A stretch of DNA of 39,269 nt from positions 1-39,269 of the forward strand of contig NZ_BLRZ01000003.1 in NCBI RefSeq assembly GCF_013281975.1, read 5' to 3'. The position numbers and the translations under genes are program-made. Below are positions 13,391 to 21,662 of this stretch, piece after piece (positions within the stretch are counted from its first letter, which is position 1; every line of letters begins with the position of its first letter). Under the pieces are notes generated by a model, which saw nothing but the letters and a program-made list of their open reading frames with translations, was not told the origin of the DNA and made no database searches. This DNA comes from Candidatus Hakubella thermalkaliphila (lineage in GTDB: Bacteria > Actinomycetota > Humimicrobiia > Hakubellales > Hakubellaceae).

Positions 13391-15607
13391 TTACTCAAAT
13401 CCCAACAGTCTTCCTCCCTGATAAACCACAAATGTCACTACCCACGCCAGTATCATCAGGTACAGAAACGCTATCACAGACCACCTCCATGTAACAAATT
13501 CATGTCTCAGGGCTATCATAACAATTACGCATGGCATATAAAGCAGGGTAAATACCATAAAGGCAAAAGCGCTGAGGGGTGTAAATGCTTTTTGCATTGC
13601 AGTCCTCATGGGCCCAGGTTCGTCCTCTCCAGCGGCAAGAGATACAACACCAACTGAAGAAAAGACATTCACTACAGCGCCCTTAAAGGCGCCAATAAAA
13701 GATGTCCCTATCTCCTTTAAATCCTCTCCTAATGTAGGGGTCTCTCCCTCCTCTTCCTCTAAGGCTCCCGGAATGTATATTTCACCCATTGTCCCAACCA
13801 CTATCTCTTTGGCGATTACGCCTGTAATCAGTGCAGATGCAGCCTCCCAATTCCCAAATCCAAGCGGTTCAAATACCGGTGCAACTACCTGGCCTGCCTG
13901 CCCTAAAAAGGAGTCCTTTTTATGCTCAACACCCCATGGCAGATTGAGGAGAAACCATATGAGTATGGATACCGCAAGTATGTACGTTCCTGCCTTTATC
14001 AGAAAGTGTCTCCCCTTTTCCCATGTATGTATCATAAGGCTTCTAAATGAGGGCATCCTGTATGGTGGAAGCTCCATGATAAACATAGGGGCTTCGCCTT
14101 TAAAGAGCGTCCTCTTAAATATAACCCCCATGACTACTGCCATAGCAATTCCAAGCACATATAATGACCAGATGACCGTTCCTGCACGGGCAGCAAAGAA
14201 TGCGCCTATAAAGAGGACATATACAGGGAGCCTTGCCCCACAAGACATAAGGGGCACGATCAATGCAGTCAATACCTTGTCCTTTGGATTTTCCAATGTC
14301 CTTGTTGCATATATGGAAGGGACATTGCACCCGAACCCAAGAAGCATGGGTATGAAAGATTTGCCATGCAGCCCCATGGCGTGCATTGCCCTGTCCATGA
14401 CAAATGCAGCCCTTGCCATATAGCCGCTCCCCTCAAGAAAAGTGACCGCAAACATCATGGCGAATATAATAGGCACAAACACTAAAACAAACCCAACCCC
14501 TGCGATGACTCCGTCTGTGGCAAGGGAGACAGTCCATGCAGGCGCATGAATGACTCCAAGGATTGCCTCTGCCCATCTTGGAAATGGCCCAGCCATCATT
14601 TCGTCCACCCAGTCAATAAAGGGTGTTGATACATCAAAGACTAATTTAAATACAACCCACATGGCGGCAAGAAATATCGGAATGCCAAGGAATCTGTTCA
14701 GGACAACCCTGTCAATCTTTTCTGTTAAATCTATCTTTCTGAATTCAGGCTTTTTCAATACCTCATGGGTAAGCCCTGTAGCCTGGGCGTATCTTGCATC
14801 TGCCATGATGGACTCAATATCATCGCCGTGCGCCTTTTTGAGATGATTTATAACATCTCTGACAGGCAATCCGTTGCCAGCGATATTTATCTCCTTATAA
14901 ACATGGTCGTCTCCCTCCATAAGCTTAAAAGAGAGCCACCTAAGTGGATATTTTTCTGCAAGGGCAGGATAGGCATTCTTAATCTGCATCTGTAATGCCG
15001 ATGATGCATCTTCAATGTCCTGTCCGTAATTCAGTTGATTTGGCAAATGCGAGGGGATGGCATCTGCAACCTCAATAATTGCCTTCAGCAGATCATCCAG
15101 CCCCTTTTTCTTTGTTGATACTGTTGGAATAACCCTAACTCCCAGCGCCTCCTCCATAGCCTTTGTGTCGATCTTGTATCCTTTTTTCTCTGCCTCATCA
15201 TAGATATTCAAGGCAATGACAATCGGTATCCCCAGCTCCATCATCTGAACGGTCAGATACAGGTTTCTTTCAAGGTTTGTGGCATCTACAATATCGATGA
15301 TCACATCGGGCTTTTCATGGACAAGGTAGTCCCTGGCTATGATTTCCTCCTGCGTGTAAGGACTGAGGCTGTATGCGCCGGGCAGGTCAACAAATTTTAT
15401 TTTTCTTCCTTCATACTCAAGCATTGCCTCCTTCTTTTCAACAGTAACACCGGGCCAGTTGCCCACATGCAACCTCGTCCCTACGATGGCATTGATGAGG
15501 GTTGATTTGCCTGAATTAGGATTGCCTGCAACAGCAACGGTTATGGTTTTTCTTTCTGATACCTGACTACCGACTGAGGACTGCCTACTAACGACTGTTT
15601 GACTCAT
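13391..15607 (-). CDS. feoB: Ferrous iron transporter FeoB
   Basis: A 738-residue Fe(II) transporter of normal length. The N-terminal G domain has G1 GNPNSGKS (28-35), G3 DLPG (74-77), G4 NIYD (a variant of NxxD) and a GDI-like helical region to about 280. The membrane part follows, with two gate regions and conserved cysteines (GFGCNVPSIYATRT, SCGARLPVY). ATG 15607 overlaps the feoA stop by 4 nt. The first 19 residues (SRQSSVGSQVSERK) are a low-complexity extension encoded by degenerate CGACTG-type repeats. It acts in the inner membrane with FeoA. Confidence 0.96.
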   Translation of the reverse strand: MSQTVVSRQSSVGSQVSERKTITVAVAGNPNSGKSTLINAIVGTRLHVGNWPGVTVEKKEAMLEYEGRKIKFVDLPGAYSLSPYTQEEIIARDYLVHEKPDVIIDIVDATNLERNLYLTVQMMELGIPIVIALNIYDEAEKKGYKIDTKAMEEALGVRVIPTVSTKKKGLDDLLKAIIEVADAIPSHLPNQLNYGQDIEDASSALQMQIKNAYPALAEKYPLRWLSFKLMEGDDHVYKEINIAGNGLPVRDVINHLKKAHGDDIESIMADARYAQATGLTHEVLKKPEFRKIDLTEKIDRVVLNRFLGIPIFLAAMWVVFKLVFDVSTPFIDWVDEMMAGPFPRWAEAILGVIHAPAWTVSLATDGVIAGVGFVLVFVPIIFAMMFAVTFLEGSGYMARAAFVMDRAMHAMGLHGKSFIPMLLGFGCNVPSIYATRTLENPKDKVLTALIVPLMSCGARLPVYVLFIGAFFAARAGTVIWSLYVLGIAMAVVMGVIFKRTLFKGEAPMFIMELPPYRMPSFRSLMIHTWEKGRHFLIKAGTYILAVSILIWFLLNLPWGVEHKKDSFLGQAGQVVAPVFEPLGFGNWEAASALITGVIAKEIVVGTMGEIYIPGALEEEEGETPTLGEDLKEIGTSFIGAFKGAVVNVFSSVGVVSLAAGEDEPGPMRTAMQKAFTPLSAFAFMVFTLLYMPCVIVMIALRHEFVTWRWSVIAFLYLMILAWVVTFVVYQGGRLLGFE

Positions 15608-15831
15608 TTCGCCACCTCCACAGATATCCCCTCTGCCTCTTTCTTTCTAAAGGAGAGGTTATAATTTTTTATTGTTACTTCAATTGGGTCGCCGAGGGGC
15701 GCTATTTTTTCCACCTTTATCTCTTCCCCGACAAGCACACCCATGTCCATAAGTCTTCTTTTAAGTGGACCGATTGCTCCGATTTTTGTAATTCTCCCTT
15801 TTTCCCCTGGTTTAAGCATTGAAAGATTCAT
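15604..15831 (-). CDS. feoA: FeoA domain protein (partner of FeoB)
   Basis: A 75-residue SH3-like FeoA protein. GIGPLKRRLMDMGVLVGEEI-type core (here AIGPLKRRLMDMGVLVGEEI) and IAPLGDPIEVTIKNYNLSFR match the family. It overlaps feoB by 4 nt and carries its own AGGAGATAAC ribosome site just upstream of ATG 15831. It binds the FeoB G domain and is needed for Fe(II) uptake in known systems. It is the second of two feoA genes here, separated by 361 nt that hold repeat elements. Confidence 0.92.
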   Translation of the reverse strand: MNLSMLKPGEKGRITKIGAIGPLKRRLMDMGVLVGEEIKVEKIAPLGDPIEVTIKNYNLSFRKKEAEGISVEVAK

Positions 15832-15864
15832 GTTATCTCCTCCTTTTTTGATTGAAATTATGAT

Positions 15865-15969
15865 ATGGCGTTACTGCAAAAACCAGATTTTGGGCCAATT
15901 TACCATCCGATTTAGATTCGCCGGACAGAGCCAAATACACAAATTTTGACCTTTTTGCAGTAACGCCAT
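15865..15969. mobile_element. MITE-like element, family B, copy 1 (105 bp, 18-bp terminal repeats)
   Basis: Perfect terminal inverted repeats ATGGCGTTACTGCAAAAA (15865-15882) and its complement (15952-15969), flanked on both sides by GAT (15862-15864, 15970-15972), a candidate 3-bp target duplication. No coding capacity. A diverged relative lies at 25347-25450. It sits inside the feo operon between the two feoA genes. Confidence 0.7.
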
Positions 15970-16066
15970 GATATACTTTCAGTATGGAGCCAATACCATT
16001 CTTAGTTGATAGCGGCCCCCCATTTGCATCAGGCAGCCACCTCTTCCTTTCCTTGTCACTTTTGTT

Positions 16067-16100
16067 TTAGCCCTACAACATCATTTACCTGAATACATAC
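16067..16100. repeat. Partial copy of MITE-like family A
   Basis: About 30 of 34 bases match the complement of 3887-3920: TTAGCCCTACA, then CATCATTTACCTGAATACAT. Only one end of the element is present; the other 74 bases have no counterpart here. It lies in the 361-nt interval between feoA genes, which has no gene: only this fragment and the family B element. Confidence 0.6.
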
Positions 16101-16192
16101 GCCCTGACAGCAATAGCTTTTGTTATCGTCTTTGCGATACAGGACAAAAAAAAGCATACTCATTAATAGCCGAAAGCACATAACTATTCCCT

Positions 16193-16447
16193 TCACTCTT
16201 CTATCCTCTTCACCATTATCTTCATCGCCATGTCTCTGCCGATGGCAATTCGTGATTCGTTAACTTTTACAACGAGGGGACCTTGCCCCTCGTTGTTCAG
16301 CACTTCAACCACATTGCCAATTCGTAAACCCATGTCCTCCACATGACAGATATGTTTCTCTTTTTTGCCGCAACCATGACCCTTTTCTGTCTTAATCTCC
16401 ACCACCTCTGCCTTTTCACCTATGTTTAAAAACGACAAGGAAGACAT
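16193..16447 (-). CDS. feoA: FeoA-like protein with Cys/His loop
   Basis: An 84-residue FeoA-type SH3-like protein (LNIGEKAEVVEI, MGLRIGNVVEVL, ESRIAIGRDMAMKIMV). Between the first strand and the MGLR turn it has an extra loop with His24, Cys26, His32, Cys34 and His35 (KGHGCGKKEKHICHVEDMG), which could bind iron or zinc. ATG 16447 overlaps the preceding stop by 1 nt (TAATG). It may be a regulatory or metal-sensing FeoA variant distinct from the plain feoA next to feoB. Confidence 0.85.
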   Translation of the reverse strand: MSSLSFLNIGEKAEVVEIKTEKGHGCGKKEKHICHVEDMGLRIGNVVEVLNNEGQGPLVVKVNESRIAIGRDMAMKIMVKRIEE

Positions 16448-16755
16448 TACTCTGCCACCTCCTTTGCCTTAAACTTCTTTCCCTGAAATTCCTCGTCCTC
16501 TACTGCAATCTCATCTATAATCTGTTCCATCCTTTCAAGGCGTGTGTCCGCATCCTGCTTTTCCTTTATCCTTGAAAAGATATATGTCCCTCCGATAACA
16601 GCACCTGCGCCGGCAGCGATATTTAAAAGGGTCTTAAAATATCTCTTTGCCCTGTTCTTTGCCTCCATGATTTTCCTTTCAAGATATTTAGATGCCCTGA
16701 ATTTCCCGACAACATCAGGGTTCTCAAACCTTATCCTTCCCGGCAATACGCTCAA
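16447..16755 (-). CDS. HMA-like single-pass membrane protein at the head of the feo operon
   Basis: About 102 residues. The start VLPGRIRFENPDVVGKFR resembles the first strand and loop of HMA2-type heavy-metal-associated domains, but with no CxxC. One transmembrane helix at 42-60 (TLLNIAAGAGAVIGGTYIF) is followed by an acidic helical tail. The start is uncertain: TTG 16755 lies 12 nt after GGGAGGAAGG, and no ATG or GTG is in frame before the upstream stop. First gene of the operon, about 90 nt from the promoter at 16844-16872. Function unknown; probably assists metal handling at the membrane. Confidence 0.6.
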   Translation of the reverse strand: MSVLPGRIRFENPDVVGKFRASKYLERKIMEAKNRAKRYFKTLLNIAAGAGAVIGGTYIFSRIKEKQDADTRLERMEQIIDEIAVEDEEFQGKKFKAKEVAE

Positions 16756-16843
16756 TGGAGCGATTATCCTTCCTCCCTTTTATTTTTTCTGCAACTGAAG
16801 GCTTTTTCAGGATTTCGGACCTTATTCTGATCCTGCCTTCTAC

Positions 16844-16872
16844 ATTATAAACTAAACGAAAATGCAATGCAA
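16844..16872 (-). promoter_or_regulatory. feo operon promoter with operator shared with the fbp operon
   Basis: Minus strand: TTGCAT (-35, 16872-16867), 17-nt spacer, TATAAT (-10, 16849-16844). The surrounding 37 nt (16843-16879) differ from the fbp promoter at only two positions. Spacer and upstream flank are conserved as well as the boxes, as expected if a repressor covers the promoter. Probable iron-responsive control of Fe(II) uptake. Confidence 0.75.
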
Positions 16873-16879
16873 GTACAAA

Positions 16880-17292
16880 GTTATGTGTTTATGTGTTAGT
16901 TCCAATCTGGGATAACAAATTGCGGCATGCCCTCTCCTCTACAAGAGATGACTTATTGCTGCGTAATGAATCTTCTGTATCGGTCGGCTGAGGAAGATCA
17001 ACGGCATGAAGGAGGTCTGGGGGATAGGCAGAGAATGGGGCATGAGAGTGAAACAGAAAGTGGAACAAAGCTAAAACGTTTTGGTGCAGATAGAAAAACT
17101 CTGGCAGAAAGAAGGTCTCCAGCAATAGAAGAACCTATGAAACCCTCATGCCACAGATGGCACAAAGGAACATGAAAATTAAGATGCATTTTCAGAGGAA
17201 ATAAAAAGAAAGACATAGGTAACGCTATGGCTAAAATCGAAGGAGGTTCTCCACTAACAGAACAATCTCTGAAATAGATGCTGTTTTTCTTC
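16880..17292. other. Gene-poor interval between the feo promoter and the peptide transporter
   Basis: About 410 bases. Open frames here (for example plus strand 16927-17175) have no family features, poor starts and biased composition. A short plus-strand stretch (KEVWGIGREWGMRVKQKVEQ) reads like protein but is broken by stops and could be a decayed gene. No RNA gene or repeat recognised. Confidence 0.4.
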
Positions 17293-18312
17293 TCAAGCCA
17301 TCTCCGGCCCCACTCCGGGATGCCAGCAGGCTACCAGATGACCTTCGCTGTCTCCCCAGCTCTCCAGAGGTGGTTCCTCCTGGGTGCAGATATCGCTCAT
17401 CCGGGAACAGCGGGGATGGAAGTGACATCCGGAGGGAGGATTTATGGGGCTGGGTACATCTCCCTCCAGGACGAAACGAGATCTTTGTCTTTCTTTCGCA
17501 GGGTCCGGAATGGGCACGGCAGCCAGGAGAGCCTGGGTATAGGGATGGGCCGGGGCTTCATAGAGCTTCAGACTATCGGCTATCTCCACGATCTTGCCCA
17601 GGTACATCACCGCCACCCGATCACTGATATGACGAACTACTGAGAGATCATGGGCAATAAAGAGGTAGGTGAGATTAAATTCATCCTGCAGATCATCCAA
17701 AAGGTTTAAGATCTGGGCCTGGACGGAGACGTCCAGGGCGGAGACCGGCTCATCGCAGACGATGAACTGGGGCTTAAGAGCAAGGGCCCGGGCCACCCCT
17801 ATCCTCTGCCTCTGCCCTCCGCTAAACTCATGGGGATAGCGGTTAGTGTGCTCGGGGTTGAGGCCCACGGTCTCCAGAAGCTCCTTAACATTTTTCTTGC
17901 GCCATGTGCTATCGCCCACCTGGTGAATGAGCAGCGGTTCCTCCACAATGCTACCCACGGTCATGCGGGGATTGAGGGAGGCATAGGGATCTTGAAAGAT
18001 GACCTGCATGTTGCGCCGGAGGTGGCGCAGAGTCTCTCTGGCACAGCCCAGGACGTCGATACCATCAAAGATGACCCTTCCCTGAGTGGCCTCGATAAGG
18101 CGGAGGATGAGACGGGCCGTGGTGGACTTGCCACAGCCACTCTCACCTACCAGACCCAGGATCTCTCCCCTCTCGATCTCAAAGGATACTCCATCTACGG
18201 CATAAACATAGCCCACCGTCTTTCTGATGATACCTTTTTTGATGGGAAAATGCTTTTTCAGATTCTCTACCTTTAGGAGCACCTGGTTAGTGCCCTGGCT
18301 TTTTACGGCCAT
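17293..18312 (-). CDS. dppF: Dipeptide/oligopeptide ABC transporter ATPase, DppF/OppF type
   Basis: A 339-residue ATPase. Walker A GESGCGKS at 56-63, Q-loop [15 protein letters not shown], signature FSGGQRQR, Walker B FIVCDEP, switch His in [10 protein letters not shown]. The C-terminal oligopeptide-transporter domain with the Cys cluster ([20 protein letters not shown]), a likely 4Fe-4S site in this family, places it in the Opp/Dpp group. [14 protein letters not shown] near the start is typical of the F subunit. Last gene of a five-gene operon, 28 nt after dppD. Confidence 0.93.
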   Translation of the reverse strand: MAVKSQGTNQVLLKVENLKKHFPIKKGIIRKTVGYVYAVDGVSFEIERGEILGLVGESGCGKSTTARLILRLIEATQGRVIFDGIDVLGCARETLRHLRRNMQVIFQDPYASLNPRMTVGSIVEEPLLIHQVGDSTWRKKNVKELLETVGLNPEHTNRYPHEFSGGQRQRIGVARALALKPQFIVCDEPVSALDVSVQAQILNLLDDLQDEFNLTYLFIAHDLSVVRHISDRVAVMYLGKIVEIADSLKLYEAPAHPYTQALLAAVPIPDPAKERQRSRFVLEGDVPSPINPPSGCHFHPRCSRMSDICTQEEPPLESWGDSEGHLVACWHPGVGPEMA

Positions 18313-18340
18313 CGCTCACAACTCCCTGTCTTAGTGGCTC

Positions 18341-19390
18341 TTACTTGTCCTTAAGTACATGTCTCTGGCCCTCCGCACTCTTTTCCACCAGAGTCTCCCG
18401 ATAGTATCTCACCTCGGCCTCGCTGAGGTGGCAGGCCACCTTATGAAAAGATCCCACCTCCCTCAACTCAGGAACCACTTTGAAGCAGATCTCCCTGGCA
18501 TAGGGACAGCGGGGATGGAAGCTGCATCCCGAAGGTACATGAATTAAGGATGGCGTAACTCCCTCAATGGGAACCAGCCTCCTCCTTTTGGTCTCATCCA
18601 GGCGGGGGATGGAGCGGAGTAAGCCCCAGGTATAGGGATGGTGTGCGCGGTAGAAGATACTGTCCTCATCACTATGCTCCACGGCCTTACCCCCATACAT
18701 AATAACGATGTTGTCGGCCATCTCGGCAATAACTCCCAGATCATGGGGGATGATAACAATGGCGAAGTTGGTAGAGTGCTTGATCTGATTCATAAGCCTC
18801 AAGATTTGAGCCTGAATAGTCACATCCAGAGCAGTGGTGGGCTCATCGGCAATTAAGATCTTGGGGTTGCAGGACAGGGCCATGGCAATCATCACCCTCT
18901 GGCGCATCCCTCCGCTAAACTGATAAGGATAATCGTTGATCCGCTCCTCAGGTCGGGGAATACCCACCTGGGCCAGAAGCTTTATGGCTCTCTGGCGGGC
19001 CACTTTCTTGTCCACCTTCTGGTGCAAGATGATGGCTTCCATGATCTGGTAGCCCACAGTGAAGACAGGATTCAAGGAGGTCATGGGATCCTGGAAGATC
19101 ATGGCTATCTCGTTGCCCCGGATGGAGTGCATTTCCTTCTCTGTGAGGCCCAGCAGGTCCCGGCCCTCGTAGAGCACTTCCCCCTCTAATATCTTACCCG
19201 GAGGATCAGGAATAAGCCTCAGTACGGAGAGAGCAGCCACAGTCTTGCCGGAGCCTGATTCTCCTACTATGCCCAGAGTCTCTCCGGGGGAGAGGTCGAA
19301 GGATAACCCGTCCACAGCTTTGACCACACCCTCCATGGTGTAGAAGTAGGTCTTGAGGTTGCGCACTGAGAGAAGGGGTTGGCCTGCCAT
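18341..19390 (-). CDS. dppD: Dipeptide/oligopeptide ABC transporter ATPase, DppD/OppD type
   Basis: A 349-residue ATPase. Walker A GESGSGKT at 43-50, [15 protein letters not shown], signature FSGGMRQR, Walker B ILIADEP, switch His in [10 protein letters not shown], and the C-terminal [16 protein letters not shown] Cys cluster. It pairs with DppF as a heterodimer under the DppBC permease. A 167-nt interval separates it from dppC with no clear terminator; the ribosome site before ATG 19390 is weak. Confidence 0.93.
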   Translation of the reverse strand: MAGQPLLSVRNLKTYFYTMEGVVKAVDGLSFDLSPGETLGIVGESGSGKTVAALSVLRLIPDPPGKILEGEVLYEGRDLLGLTEKEMHSIRGNEIAMIFQDPMTSLNPVFTVGYQIMEAIILHQKVDKKVARQRAIKLLAQVGIPRPEERINDYPYQFSGGMRQRVMIAMALSCNPKILIADEPTTALDVTIQAQILRLMNQIKHSTNFAIVIIPHDLGVIAEMADNIVIMYGGKAVEHSDEDSIFYRAHHPYTWGLLRSIPRLDETKRRRLVPIEGVTPSLIHVPSGCSFHPRCPYAREICFKVVPELREVGSFHKVACHLSEAEVRYYRETLVEKSAEGQRHVLKDK

Positions 19391-19557
19391 ATCTGGACCA
19401 TCAACTTCAGGTTAACACTTTGCGATTCAACCCTTCTTCGGTAACTAAGCCTTCAAACATGAGAGAGTGAGCATTTTGCCTCCGACAGAAATCCCTCACC
19501 TAAAAGGGTCAACCTGTAGTTGCTAGTAACCCACCTCCATCTTACTTACCTATATCT

Positions 19558-20508
19558 TTATGTGTATCGCCTGTATAAGGTCTGTCTGGGATCCAGGGCA
19601 TCTCTCAGCCCGTCACCCACAAAATTGAAACACAGGACGGTCAGCACAATCATCAGCCCCGGGAAATAGGTGAGCCAGGGATACTGGGTCATGGTAATCT
19701 TGGCTTTGTGGAGCATGTTGCCCCAACTGGGAGTGGGGGGTTGGATGCCAAATCCCAGATAGCTCAGGACAGACTCGATGAGTATGGCGATGCCCACCAT
19801 CAGGGTAGTGCTCACGATTATGGGAGCCATGGCGTTAGGAAGGATGTGTCTGACAATTATCCTCCAGTCGGAAGCTCCCAGGGCTCTGGCCGCCTGGACG
19901 TAGTCCTCTTCTCTGATGGACAAAAACGAACCTCTGACCAGCCTGGCCACTGAAGTCCAGGTTAAAAGTCCCAATATGATGATTATTCCACCCAGTCCAG
20001 GTCCCTTTATAGCCGCCACCACGATGAGCAAAGGAAGAAGAGGGAGGGAAAGCATCAGGTCTACAAACCTCATCAGAAGGTTGTCCACCCACTTCCCATA
20101 ATATCCAGCGATCATACCGATAAGAGTGCCAATGGTTGAGGAAAGAATGGCCACCACTGTGCCCACCATCAGGGATATCCGCCCTCCGTACAACACTCTG
20201 GTCAGTGTATCTCTTCCCAACTCATCGGTACCAAACCAGTGCTGGGCGCTGGGGGGCGAGTACATATTATAGAGATCTATCTCGTCGAACTCATAGGGGG
20301 TTATCCAGGGTGTAAGAATGGCAAGGCTGTAAAGAACGACCAGGACCACAAGTCCTGCCATAGCCAGCTTATGTCTCACAAACCGGCGGATGAATATCTG
20401 GAGAAGGGTTTTCCCGGCGTACTCCTCGGGAAGCGCCTCCCTTTCCCTCGCAGCCACCCCTTCATATCCTTCGCTTACCTGATCAATGAATCCGTCTCTA
20501 TAGACCAA
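19558..20508 (-). CDS. dppC: Dipeptide/oligopeptide ABC transporter permease, DppC/OppC type
   Basis: A 316-residue permease with a cytoplasmic N-terminus, a first transmembrane helix at about 49-68 (AMAGLVVLVVLYSLAILTP), then five more helices. EAA loop QAARALGASDWRIIVRHILP. FGTDELGRDTLTRVLYG is the conserved signature of DppC/OppC. Start taken at TTG 20508, preceded by GAGGAAG. It is 32 nt after dppB and pairs with it. Confidence 0.92.
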   Translation of the reverse strand: MVYRDGFIDQVSEGYEGVAAREREALPEEYAGKTLLQIFIRRFVRHKLAMAGLVVLVVLYSLAILTPWITPYEFDEIDLYNMYSPPSAQHWFGTDELGRDTLTRVLYGGRISLMVGTVVAILSSTIGTLIGMIAGYYGKWVDNLLMRFVDLMLSLPLLPLLIVVAAIKGPGLGGIIIILGLLTWTSVARLVRGSFLSIREEDYVQAARALGASDWRIIVRHILPNAMAPIIVSTTLMVGIAILIESVLSYLGFGIQPPTPSWGNMLHKAKITMTQYPWLTYFPGLMIVLTVLCFNFVGDGLRDALDPRQTLYRRYT

Positions 20509-20539
20509 ACTTCCTCAACCCCCAACCGGGCCTATCGCT

Positions 20540-21511
20540 CTAGTCATACCTGATCCTGGGATCGAAGACAGCGTACAGTATATCTGCTATCAGGTTGAAT
20601 ATAATTACCATTACTGAGAAGAGCATTACCGAGCCTATAACCACTGGATAATCTCTGCTCACCACCGCATCATAGAACAGTCTTCCCATCCCCGGCCAAG
20701 CGAAAACTGTTTCGGTAACCACTGCCCCACTGAAAAGAGCCGCCATATCTAGAGTCAGGATGGTTATCAGGGGGATCATGGCATTCCTGAGAGCGTGTTT
20801 TAATATGACGGTGCGCTCAGGAAGACCTTTGGCCCGGGCAGTCCTCAGATAGTCAGAGTTTATCACCTCCAGCATGCTGGCTCTCTGATACCTGCTCCAG
20901 CCAGCAATGGAGGCGATGGACAGAGTCATGACTGGAAGGGCCAGATGCTGCAATCTATTCACTATGTCGTGCTCGTACCCCACGGAGTACATGTGGGCAG
21001 AATAAAACCAATGTACCCCCGTCCACTTGTAAAGGTAGTAGGCAAAGAAGAGCTGAAGCATCAGTCCAAACCAGAATATGGGCAGGGAGTAGCCGAAATA
21101 AGAAAAACTGGTGCTGGCATGGTCAAACCAGGAGTACTGCCTGATAGCAGAATATATCCCTATGGGAATTGCCAGCATCAGAGCAAAAACCATGGAAATT
21201 CCCATCAACTGGAGGGTGTTGGGCAGCCGGTTCATTATCATGTCAAAGACTTCCCGGTGAGTCTGAAAGCTGGTTCCCCAATCTCCCCGAATATAAGCCA
21301 TGAGCCAGGTCCAGTACTGAAGGTACCAGGGCTTGTCCAACCCCATCATGTGGATTATTCTCTGAACATCCTCAGGCCTGATCCTGGGATTCATGGTAAG
21401 CATGGCCAGAGGACCCCCTGGAGCCAGGTACATGATCAGGTACATCAGCACGCTGACCAGGAGTAAGAGAGGTATGCTGGCTAAAATTCTTCTAATAACA
21501 AAGGTAAGCAT
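20540..21511 (-). CDS. dppB: Dipeptide/oligopeptide ABC transporter permease, DppB/OppB type
   Basis: A 323-residue permease with an N-terminal membrane helix (ILASIPLLLLVSVLMYLIMY), the DppB-typical periplasmic segment with GLDKPWYLQYWTWL and GDWGTSF, then five transmembrane helices. EAA loop RTARAKGLPERTVILKHALR. It follows the binding-protein gene after 151 nt containing a strong hairpin. Ribosome site before ATG 21511 is weak. Confidence 0.92.
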   Translation of the reverse strand: MLTFVIRRILASIPLLLLVSVLMYLIMYLAPGGPLAMLTMNPRIRPEDVQRIIHMMGLDKPWYLQYWTWLMAYIRGDWGTSFQTHREVFDMIMNRLPNTLQLMGISMVFALMLAIPIGIYSAIRQYSWFDHASTSFSYFGYSLPIFWFGLMLQLFFAYYLYKWTGVHWFYSAHMYSVGYEHDIVNRLQHLALPVMTLSIASIAGWSRYQRASMLEVINSDYLRTARAKGLPERTVILKHALRNAMIPLITILTLDMAALFSGAVVTETVFAWPGMGRLFYDAVVSRDYPVVIGSVMLFSVMVIIFNLIADILYAVFDPRIRYD

Positions 21512-21571
21512 GGCATCAAAGTATTCTTTGATTTCTCTTTACTATTGTACCAGTTTGATTCTGCTCAACAA

Positions 21572-21613
21572 AAGTGGGAGTTCCTTTCATGGATCTCCCC
21601 GGAACTCCCACTT
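21572..21613 (-). terminator. Hairpin between dppA and dppB (probable attenuator)
   Basis: AAGTGGGAGTTCC (21572-21584) and its complement (21601-21613) form a 13-bp stem with a 16-nt loop. On the minus strand it is followed by TTTG (weak U-run). Placed between an abundant binding protein and its permease, it probably lets part of transcription stop or stabilises dppA mRNA. Confidence 0.55.
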
Positions 21614-21662
21614 CTACTTCTTGCTTCGCTGTGTCGGGACAATATTCAATAATAGTCCCTTA

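Noticed and set aside
13608-14423. Long open frame (271 codons) on the plus strand
   Set aside because: Lies wholly antisense to feoB, is rich in Ser/Pro/Thr with no domain, and follows from the codon bias of feoB.
16927-17175. 82-codon plus-strand ORF
   Set aside because: No family features; charged low-information sequence in an apparently decayed interval.
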